Assembly (NCBI GenBank): GCA_035771165.1 | Contig: JAWNZC010000109.1 | Span: 292,501-356,500, forward strand | Source: Paragorgia papillata | Taxonomy: Eukaryota > Cnidaria > Anthozoa > Scleralcyonacea > Coralliidae | Reading direction: 5' to 3' | DNA length: 64,000 nt | In this document: in pieces, positions 1-9,279 of the stretch | Numbering within the stretch: position 1 is the first letter of the stretch | Layout: every line of letters begins with the position of its first letter | Program-made: the position numbers and the translations under genes | Notes under the pieces: generated by a model | Told to the model about the DNA's origin: nothing | Seen by the model: the letters and a program-made list of their open reading frames with translations, nothing else | The model's database searches: none

Positions 1-90
1 CCTCTCTCTCCCTCCCTCCCTTTCACTCTCCCTCTCTCTCTCCCTCCCTCTCTCCCTCCCTCTCACCCTCCCTCTCACCCTCTCTCCCTA
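1..90. repeat. CT-rich microsatellite (CCCTCTCT-like)
   Basis: Pure pyrimidine run of CCCTCTCT/CCCTCTCA units on the plus strand with small interruptions. It ends just outside the last recognisable exon of the DUF6589-like gene and may have replaced or separated its downstream part. Nothing coding is seen in it. Confidence 0.9.
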
Positions 91-107
91 GTACTAGCGG
101 ACATTAC

Positions 108-2532
108 TTTGATCCATTCACATTGTGTATGAAAATCCTCAAACTTTGAAATGAGTCCAAGTAATTGTGATGATGGAGTCCTTCCATCCTGCATTGCTGA
201 CTGTGCACTCTTGTGCCTTTCATGGGTTAGATAGTCTCCACCATTCAGGACTTTGACAGGAACTTTTTCTGCATCATCAGTTGAATGTCCAGAATGTCCA
301 TACTGGTGAATCCATTCCAATAAATCAATCATGTCCTCCTCTTGTTGCTCGTGTTTTCGCAAAAAGCCAAGATGCATCTGCAAGATATGCGTACTAAAAT
401 AATAAATATATTTTCATAACTTATAAAGATCTTATTCAAAAATAGGGCCAATTTTCATGTATGAAATACAAAACAAGACCTGGCCAATTCGTATGAATAT
501 AAAATATAAAATAGTATAATACTATTACTGTACTGTATTATACTGTAGTGTACTGTACTCTACTGTACTGTACAAAGAAGATCTTTGTTTGCCTTAAGCC
601 TTTACAGTCCATTGGCCGCTTTAAGAATTTATTATTCAGAATTTTAATAGAATTTTATTATTATTTATTCAGCATATGGGAAGGTCTTGGGCTATAAGGG
701 TTAAGTACAAGCTCAACCATAAGTGACTTACCCTAACCCTAATTGAAAATTCAGTAGAAAGGTCATTTTGGGTCATCCCTTTCAGCTACAGTGAAACCCC
801 TACAGTACCTTGTTTGTTTTCTTTTTACTTCCTCAATGTGCTTATGTTGTATATAATCAGGTAAGTGGTCCCCAGACCATTTTAGGGCAGGTATATACTC
901 TGACCATTTTTGGCCCACCAATGTTGTAAACTCTTCAGCCAAACGTTATTGCTCTTGCACACTGGGAAGGAAGGTGGTTAGTGGAATACTTTTGATGTCA
1001 GCAATGGGTTTCTCGTCTGAAAGATGGTTTGCAGAAATTCTATTTTCATAGGCCACATACTGAACATATGGTAATCCTTGTTTTGATTACTTTTCATCAT
1101 TTGCCTCGGTTTTACGATCATATCCACGTTGTCTCCCGTGAACGAATAACCTGGATGCATGTCTTCTCTCAATTTTGTTAAGCGTTCCGCACTTCCTGCG
1201 TTTTGTGAACTTGTTTGGTCACAAGAATTTAGTTCTGTCAACAACTCTTTCCCTTTCTTTACATCTTCTTCAACTTGGCTTTTCCACATCAGAAGTTTAC
1301 TGTCGAAATCGTTGCCAAAACTTTCAAACATTTTGATCGTTGAATTGTATCCCATGCACGTGTACGTCGCTGAAATTCTTTTGAAACCAACCTTTTTGAG
1401 GCCTGCTTTTTTAAGAATTATACTTTTAATTCTTCTCACGGCTGACATTCCCTCGTTGAACACAGAAACCAAGTGACATGCGGCATCGCACATCGGAGGT
1501 ATAAGAGCATCGTTCATCTTGAGGACATTTCTCGATTGGGAAGGGTTTCGTACAGCAGCTTCGACAAAACCAAGAAAGACCGGTGTTCTTTCCCTCAGTT
1601 CTTTGTGCACATCATTCCAGTTAAATCTTTTAAGATCTTCCTTGGACGTTTTGCGCAACAGCGAAGGATTCGACACAGCGCACAGCCCGTGTATTTCATT
1701 AGTGACGCTGAAAAATATCACCTGTAATGATTCCACTTTGATTTCTTCAACTTTCATCAAAGAAGATGCAATTGACTTCGGACTGCCAAGTGCAAGCTGT
1801 CGCGCAACTTGAAAATATTTCCCTTGCAAAACGACTTTCTTGGGTGGGTTGTTAGGGTACCTCATCACAACCTAGAAGAAGTATATAAATGTAATTAGTT
1901 TTAAGATGCATTTGTCAAAGAACACAGGTAAAACTGTATACATGCAATCATGCATGTAGAAATTAGAAAATATTTGTATAACGAAACGTTGAAACTCACG
2001 CTGACTGAAGAAGTTCCTTCGCCAACTTCCAAAGGTTGCATTTCTTGTTCGGAAGTTATTGGCAGTGCTTGGTTTTCAGGAGATGGCAGTGAATCATTAA
2101 GATCTGCACCAGAGGAGAACAAAACCCGTCTTTTCACAGGATTTGTGGAAGCACATGGTTGGCGAACATCGTTGCGACTTTCGCTGTGCTGTCGCTTTGT
2201 AACGCTTTCTCCACGCTCTTCTGCTAAAGTAATGGCAACGGAGGTGAATAGTTCTTTTACTGAGTTGATTTTTTAACCAGTGAAGCATTTTTGTCGGCAC
2301 AAGAACGGCAAACAACGTTGGTTAGAGCAGTATCACTACAGAAATTCCTTCCAATTATTAGTTCGATGTTTTCGCAAACGTTAGTCTTTTTCTTTCCAAC
2401 GAAAAGTCGTCGTCGCTTATCTGGGTCGTTTACATCTTTACCGCATTGCAAACACAGCCCGTCCTTCGAAGTGGGAGAAAGTATTACTCTTTGAAATGTC
2501 TTAGTTGGCGTAAGAACTGTTGAATTAGCCAT
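108..2532 (-). pseudogene. DUF6589-family gene with N-terminal zinc finger, broken
   Basis: Three exons can be read on the minus strand: 2532-2000, 1871-809 and 393-108. The introns are 1999-1872 (donor GTGAGT, acceptor TTCTAG) and 808-394 (donor GTACTG, acceptor TTTTAG), and both joins keep the frame. Exon 1 starts at an ATG (residues MANST) and carries a treble-clef-like cysteine pattern: CLQCGKDVND, then a Cys in VCENIE, then VVCRSCADKN. Exon 2 has a helical basic region and YSFTGDNVDM. Exon 3 has GDYLTHERHKSAQ and GLISKFEDFHTQ, which resemble the GD-x-LT-x-ER ... DFH signature I associate with DUF6589 proteins, a large transposon-like family in invertebrates and fungi. The frame is broken in a T6 run at 2269-2274, again near 985-1000, and by a TAA at 946-948. 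The third exon ends at a likely donor (GTAATG) and the downstream exons are not seen. The molecular function of the family is unknown to me. The breaks could be decay or sequence errors. Confidence 0.65.
527..573. repeat. ACTGT/GTACT short tandem repeat
   Basis: Imperfect 5-bp repetition of TACTG within intron 394-808 of the DUF6589-like gene. The rest of that intron shows nothing recognisable. Confidence 0.6.
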
Positions 2533-2698
2533 GAAAACATTGCCTACTAGCGCTAAGCGCAATACGAGATGAAATTGACAAGGTGAAGCAGAGTGGAGGT
2601 GTGAAACTGACATCCGAGATTATTTGACACACCCCCAATAATTATAATTAATTTTCGCGCCAGAATTGCTAATCAGATTTAAATCTCTGCAAGCGAAA

Positions 2699-2783
2699 CA
2701 AGTCGAGCTCACGCCTTCGGCGTTCGCGCTTGCGCCTTCGGCGCTTGATGCTCGCGACTTCGTCGCTCGTAGAGATCGACTTG
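2699..2783. repeat. Three hairpins enclosed by an 8-bp closing stem
   Basis: An outer inverted pair CAAGTCGA (2699-2706) and TCGACTTG (2776-2783) encloses three consecutive perfect hairpins. Each has a 5-bp stem and a TTC loop: ACGCC-TTC-GGCGT (2711-2723), GCGCC-TTC-GGCGC (2732-2744) and GCGAC-TTC-GTCGC (2754-2766). Their starts are 21-22 bp apart. The block is much more GC-rich than its surroundings and ends about 10 bp before the left arm of the giant inverted repeat. It could be a transposon end, a cruciform site or a structured RNA. No function is assigned. Confidence 0.7.
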
Positions 2784-2995
2784 TGGCAAGTCTAATGTCA
2801 TACTTATGACATCACACTGCATAATGACTTTTTAGAAAAGTATGATTTTCTTTGAGAGTGCTTATCGAAAGTACTTAATAAAAATTTGCACTTGCATGTA
2901 TGTAGCCATGACTGGCCACTAAACGCATGTAGCTGGGTGTAAAATATTTGGACTATCCTAAAATTGATGCCATTTCAAAAAGTCATTATGCAGTG

Positions 2996-3194
2996 CACTG
3001 CAAATTCCCAAAAACTTGTTTTAAGAAAAAAATACTTGTTTTAAGATTTTATTGTCCCGTTTGCAAGATAATAATCTTACTGCGGTTTCTTGACTAGATA
3101 TTTTGTCTTAAAACAAGATTAAATATCTTAAAACAAGAAATAAAATCTCAAAACAAGAAAAATTATCTTTACAAGAATTGGAGGTTTTGCAGTG
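2996..3194. mobile_element. 199-bp CACTA-like MITE with TG target duplication
   Basis: Terminal inverted repeats CACTGCAAA and TTTGCAGTG bound an AT-rich interior full of CTTGTTTTAAG/CTTAAAACAAG inverted motifs. The other arm of the giant inverted repeat supplies the empty site: it reads ...CAGTGTGATG... where the left arm reads CAGTG-[element]-TGTGATG. The insertion therefore duplicated TG. A 2-bp duplication with CACTG termini fits the EnSpm/CACTA superfamily. It has no coding capacity. Confidence 0.8.
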
Positions 3195-3983
3195 TGTGAT
3201 GTCATTTGCATATCAAACAAACCTGAATATCTCAAGAATGAAGCAAGGAAACGGAATTCTACGAAAGATGTTACGTTGTCATTTTAAGTGTTCTTTCAAA
3301 TGCGATCATAAAAAACTGGGGTGAAATTTCGCTACATTGGCACTTTAAAATGCAATACAAGACCGCATTTAAATAACCAGTTAGGTTGAATGAAAACAAA
3401 GCGCCTTGCAAAGTTAATGTTTGGCGCCAACACTACAAGCGTTGATGATTATTTGAACATAATTATCTCGAAATATTCTCTCTCGGTTTGTCGATAATTT
3501 ATTTAAATGAAAGATAACGAAAATACGTGATTCCCGAATGTATGTTTGAACGGCAAATTTTGGAATGTCCTTGTTTATAAATGTGCTAGCTGCTTTAGTT
3601 TTCTACCATTCTTTTTTATCCGGAATCAGTCTTGAGAAAACATGTTCATCAGTATTTAACCAAGTATTTTCATGTTAAGTTATTTTAATGCAGTCTGGGA
3701 TCGAGCAAAACACTTCGAAAACAATTTGTTTTAACAATACTGATCAACGGTCTTGCAGTGTGAATCCATGATAGCACTCATTGTAATTAAAGCATTCGAA
3801 TGTCTACAGTCAACTAAAGTATAACATGTTATAGAACAAAAAACTGTAAAATAAAAGATACCAGAAGTAGAACTAAGTTATATTCTTCTTTCAGCCTTCT
3901 TACGGTAGCTCTTCTGAGTCTTCCAGCTGAGGTCAATGTAAAATCGAACAGCTTGACATTTGACTTTTTGATAATTAAAACAT

Positions 3984-4388
3984 TCAAATTTCTGCAACTA
4001 GATTAAAATGTTCATTGTGGTGATTGATCAAATATATACATTCGATCCGCTCAGAGCCATCGGCAGTTTTTGGATGATGTGGTACCAATTTGCGATTTTT
4101 ACCAACTTCAATGAAAACAAAGATGGTTACCTCTAAAAGGCTGGCTAGTGTATGCAGCTCAATATCCGTAGCCCAGACGCCAACTTCATGCATTTTTGTA
4201 CCGGTGACGTCTTGTTCAGCATCCTGGCCGCGATACCGTCTGAATTTCTCTCCCATTCTGTACATCTGACCAACAGTCACCTTTCGCAACCGTTCGTGGT
4301 GGTTCTGGCTTCCTGTAATTGCGCAGCTGACCGCTCTAAATAGGCAGTTTCCGTCGCCTCTTATTTGAACAATCAGGCTTCCTTGGTT
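3984..4388 (-). CDS. OTU-type cysteine protease domain, left copy
   Basis: This is an open segment of 134 residues. Near its N-terminus is GDGNCLFRAVS, the OTU active-site loop with the catalytic Cys and the Asp three residues before it. Near the end is IYLINHHNEHFNLV, carrying the catalytic His. In between are the OTU-type GVWATDIELHTLA segment and FVFIEV. OTU enzymes cleave ubiquitin or ubiquitin-like chains and occur both as cell regulators and inside transposons. The left copy has Ala where the right copy keeps the usual Gly of the WG pair. No ATG precedes the active site in this frame. The same frame is open upstream to 4640, with an acidic Asp-rich run and then GGEQQIQKLKEFRF, apart from one TAA at 4389-4391. 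It is therefore either a downstream exon or a single-stop pseudogene. The active-site residues are intact. Confidence 0.65.
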   Translation of the reverse strand, partial: NQGSLIVQIRGDGNCLFRAVSCAITGSQNHHERLRKVTVGQMYRMGEKFRRYRGQDAEQDVTGTKMHEVGVWATDIELHTLASLLEVTIFVFIEVGKNRKLVPHHPKTADGSERIECIYLINHHNEHFNLVAEI

Positions 4389-5170
4389 TTATCTCTGCGT
4401 GGAAGGACCTTCCATAATTGCCAACATTATTGTGCTTTCCAGCAACGTATATGGGATCTCCAACTTCCTGCACATGTCTTCGCGCCATTTTCTCCGTACT
4501 GGACAAAATCTAAACTCTTTTAACTTTTGGATCTGTTGTTCACCTCCAGTGATTTCAACGTCGTCATCGTCGTCAACGTCATCCTCATCGTCACCGTTAT
4601 TCCTTTCAAAACAATTAAAAGTGGCTAATTCACGAATATATCAGTTCTTTTCGCATTAGTTCGTGACCTCTGATCTGACTGGAATAACTTCCACTACTGC
4701 AGTTTTTATGATTGTCAATTTAAAAAAAAATTATTTTGTCATTAGAGTACGTAGAACTGAGAAGTATGCATTGCATTCCATGTAATGTAAATTGTACTTT
4801 TACAAATTACCTGCAAAACATATCAAAGCACAGCCAAGTACTACCAACAACATCACTCCTTTTCCAACATTCATTATGTTGTAAAGTTTCTATTATCTTG
4901 CAGTTCAATAGAGCAACTGTAAAATTTCTTTAACCCGAGCTAAATATTCAGGTTTTAAGTCTTTAATGACGGCTATCCATATACAGTAGGGAGTTTGTAA
5001 CTAACTCACTTAAATGGCATAATTAAAACACTGACTCCGCTTTACGTGATCATGATTATTGTTATATATATAGACGTGACAGTGGTCATGCGCACTGGCA
5101 GATTCGCCATGCGGGCTGTCTTACTGTAGATGTTGACGGCCCTAACTCTAATTATGTTTTTGGCCTCTGG

Positions 5171-8100
5171 TCACCTTTCAGTATACTTGACCCTATCGGG
5201 ACAAAGTATACATCCGATTGCGCTGAAACTTGGTGGGAACATCCCAATAGAGTGTAGGAACATCATATAAAAAGATCAGTTCCATCGGAGGAGACTTACT
5301 AAAATTTAAAAAAAACGAAAAAAGGTGACCAAAGGCCAAGAAAACGAACAGGTGGTTCCTGACCACCCCCGGCTCTGAAATTTTGTGAGCATGTTGAGGA
5401 CGTCGATACAAGTCCACATGCAAAAGCCCTGCTAAGCACCTTACAAACTGTGGGGTTAGTGGGGAAGTATAGTCTAAGTACTGTAACTTTTACACTGATC
5501 ATTCACTCTCCAAATTTCGAATTTCGATTTTAAGAAATCATGGTTCCCGGAGGGCTTTGAGACTGAAACTGGGCATGAATATAGTACAGGTGACGTGAAT
5601 GACGCACAAAAAAAATTTTCGCGCATGCGCGGAGGCGTTAGAGCCATTTTTACGGGGCTTTTATTTGGCTGTAGATTATATGGAAAAGTAGTATAGCAAA
5701 CCACGATTTGCAGGTTGCAAGTTCTAAGGAAGGGCTATACTACTTCAAAAAAATGAAAACATTTAAATAAAAAGAAACAATTTTTATCATTGAATCAATT
5801 TTCAAAATTTATTTTTTTCCTGGAATTCCAGGAATTTATATTTCCAAGAATTCCTTTGATCACAAGATGTGTAATATCCAACTTGTTATGGCTGCAAAGT
5901 TTTGTAGAAAAATGTTGAAAAGAAACGAGTTTAGGAGTAAATATCTGTTTTGAGTTTTTCACCTCTAGAGGCCTGGAAATAGTAGTATATTGATTTTTGT
6001 TTTTTCTATAGGCAGCCATTGGACGTGCACTTCAGCACAGGGAGCATGGAGAACTTTAATGCAAACCGCTATGCAATAATAAAGGTGACAAATCTCATTT
6101 TTGACCCTATTTTAAAGTAGTATGTCGTCATTTTTAAAACTTTTCCTTCAGATATGTTACTCTTCGAGATAACCAGTCCGCGAATAATTACGAAAATTTT
6201 GAATAAATAAAAAAAAGTGGGCGTGGCAGCCTTTTTATATCATTGGAATGCGAATGACGTCATCGCGCTTGAAAAGCCCTTGTCGAGCTCTACCCGAATA
6301 TGCAGGTTTCATGACGTCACGCCCAAAAGTGTGGGCGTGGCATCCAAAACACTAGAATTATTGATTATAACAATAGTTGTTTAGAATGTAGAAATAAATC
6401 CGGTGGATAAATTTCAGGTTGACCGGATTTATTGCTAAAGCTGTACATAGTTACAGCGGTGGCACTAAAAAAGAAAATTAGGGGGAAAATATTATATTTC
6501 GTGTTCTACGTTGGATTCCGAACATTTTGAGTTATGGAACTTCAGAAATTTTTTAGCAATGCATAATTGTTCTTATATGAACTGTTGCGGTGCAGGAAGC
6601 GCCGAAGGTTTGCTATAAATGTAAACAAGGCCGTTTTTCTAAACAACGCATCTAATATATTTAGTAGACAAAACCTATAGTGTCGGATTCGGCAGATTCA
6701 AGCGATCATTTTGATATAGAATTTATTTAAATTCGGACAAACAGAAAATATTTAAACATGTTTTAAAACACACGTTTCCAAATGTAATACGACATGCGAT
6801 ATCTAGACATGCACCGAAGATGTTCAACATATTTTACTTGCATTTTGTAGTTGTCGGACTATAAAGCAGCAAGGCCAGGACCAACCTGTTTTGAAATAGC
6901 TCGTCATCTTTTACGTACTAGGTATACCGCGATCGCTGGCGTGTGCAGTTGTAAACATTGTAAAGCCTTTGTAAGCATGTTTATGATGAATATCGGCTAC
7001 CACAGCTAGCCCGAGTAAAAATAAAAAAATTTTGTGAGAAATTTTTCTGAGAATTTTCCAAAAAAATGTCTGAAGTTCCATAACTCAAAATGTTCGGAAT
7101 CCAACATAGACACGAAAAATAATATTTTTTCCCCTAATTTTCTTTTTTCGTGCCACCGCTGTAACTATATACAGCTTTAGCAATAAAACCGATCAACCTG
7201 AAATTTATCCACCGGATTTATTTCTACATTCTAAACAACTATTGTTATAATCAATAATTCCAGTGTTTTGGATGCCACGCCCACACTTTTGGGCGTGACG
7301 TCACGAAGTAGTAGGTTTACTCCGATGGCGCTCATCTTCGGAGTTCGAGATGTTACACTGCCTGGGCATACGCCCACCAAGTTTCAACTCAAGCGGACTT
7401 ATAGTTTGGCCGGAGGGTTAAAAAAATATGGCGCCAAGGCCACGGTGAGTCTCTTCTTTTATTCAAAATGCTCGCCAACCCCACCGTTTGTTAGGGTTTT
7501 AGCAGCGCTTTTGCATGTTGTCTTGTTTAGACGACCGTTACATGCTCACAAATTTCACAACCAGGGGGGTCAGGAACCACTTGTTAGTTTTCTTGCCCTT
7601 TGGCGCCATGGCACTTAGAATATTTAAAAAAAATTTTTTGCTTAATGACCCTGACTTACTATGTACAGCTTTAGGAATTAAGCCAATCAACCTGAAATTA
7701 ACACAACGGATGTCTTTCGTAATTCTAAACAACTATTGTTCTAATGATGAACGGTTTCCTTGCGAATTTAAGGAAATGTTTTTTTTACCTTAATTCCCCC
7801 TAATGATACCCACTGTTACTATGTACAGCTTTAGTAATAGAATCAATTAACTTGAAATATACATAAACGATGTACTTCTTGATTCTAAACAACTATTGTT
7901 ATAGTTATTCGTTCAAAATAATTTAATTTTTAAAAACATTTTTTTTTATGATTTTTTACATTTTTGAATGCCACGCCCACATTTTTGGATGTGACGTCAC
8001 AAACCCTGCAGAATCGGGTGTGCCTCGACATGTTCTTTCTAACGACTTGCTTCCCGGAGTCATACATTAAAATGCAAAGAAGTTAGCTATTTTCGCTGCC

Positions 8101-9279
8101 ACGCCCACAATTTTAATTATTACGTTGCAAAACCTGAAAATTCGGGCTGAGCGTCACGTGGGCTATCGAATGATATAAAAAATTGTTGCCAAAAAATTAA
8201 TTACATTTTAACACTTTGTCAACTTTGAAGGCTTGCCACGCCCACAATCTTCAATCTATCGGTAATTTTCCTACTAATTCCTAAACTGCTTGCCAGGGGC
8301 TATGCAGTATCAAAAGGAAAAGTCCTAAAAGTGAAGGTATACTACTTTAAATTGGGGTCAAATATGAGATATGTCACCACAATTATTTCATCACCGTTTT
8401 AATTTAAACGTTCTGGTCTCTGTGTGCCGAAGCGTACGCCTAAGGGCTACGTTGTCGCAAAACAACAAGCGATTTACTACTCTTCCAAGGGCTCTGGGGG
8501 CGAAAAACCCATTTCAGTTTTTTACCCCTAAGCTCGTTTCTTTTCAATATTTGACTTCCAAACGTTTGGAGCATAAGAAGAGTTCAATTACACATCACAT
8601 GTTCGAAGGAATATGCGGAATTTTAAATTCTCGGAATTCCAGAATTAAAATAATTTTTGAAAATAAACTGAGTGTTAAAATTTTGCTTTTTACTTTTTTT
8701 GCAATTTTTTTCGCGGTAGCATGTATCGTCAAAAGGTCTTGGATTGTGCCAATTTTGAAGTGCTATACTACTATAGCAAAAAAACTATAGCAAAAAAACT
8801 AGAGCCAAATTAAAAACATTCTAAAAATGCCTCTAACGGCTCTACGCATGCGCGAATTTTTTTGAAATTATTTGTGCGCACATCGCTTTAGCTAAGCTAT
8901 ATTGCTGCAAAGGTTCAGCCTCTATCTCGTATTGGAACCATGATTTCTGAAAGTCGAAATTCGAATGTTGTAGCTCTAAGTACCAGTGTTCAGAAACATT
9001 ACCCATAATATATCTTGTTCCCGACCCCGGAGTTTGTTAGATGCCTGGCAGGGTTTTTGCGAGTGAACGTGTTTCATCGTCCTCTACATGCTCAGAAAAT
9101 GTCAGAATCAGGGGGGGTCGTGAACATGGTGTTAGGTTTCATGGCCTTTGGCGCCGCGAGATCGGTTTTTTCGATTTTTGAAGTAGACGTTGTTACACTG
9201 CCTAGGCATATGCCCACCAGGTTTCAGCTCAATTGTTTATAGTTTACCCGGAGGGTTAAAAATAAAAATATGGCGCCGA
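5171..9279. repeat. Spacer of giant inverted repeat: nested diverged modules
   Basis: No gene is recognised here. The spacer is a mosaic. A pair at about 6312-6545 and 7070-7305 is inverted and well matched. It contains AACAACTATTGTTATA-type and GCCACGCCCACA boxes. Diverged inverted matches link 5171-5450 with 9000-9280, 5510-5640 with 8810-8990, and 5800-6010 with 8470-8660. The module at 7320-7620 is a further direct copy of the one at 9040-9280. A roughly 90-bp motif beginning TGTACAGCTTTAG recurs at 7170-7250, 7655-7745 and 7815-7905, and inverted at 6365-6455. The central 6550-7065 shows nothing I recognise. ORFs here are short and show no known domain. Confidence 0.7.

Larger units (their letters stand above)
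2794..5170. repeat. Left arm of giant inverted repeat (OTU-bearing)
   Basis: This stretch recurs in reverse complement at 9280-11454. Matching landmarks are AATGTCATACTTATGACATC at the outer end, the OTU coding segment in the middle, and the GACGGCCCTAAC/GTTAGGGCCGTC junction at the inner end. Four substitutions separate the 101 C-terminal OTU residues of the two arms, so the arms are close copies. The left arm alone carries a 199-bp transposon (2996-3194) and lacks an 11-bp stretch next to it. Past about 5170 the match continues in more diverged form into the spacer. Outside the OTU segment I see no other coding sequence in this arm. Confidence 0.85.

Noticed and set aside
722..745. Telomere-like CCCTAACCCTAA
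   Set aside because: Only two units within an intron. No array.
7268..7618. 116-residue ORF in the inverted-repeat spacer
   Set aside because: Lies across repeated modules that occur elsewhere in the spacer with disrupted frames. No domain.
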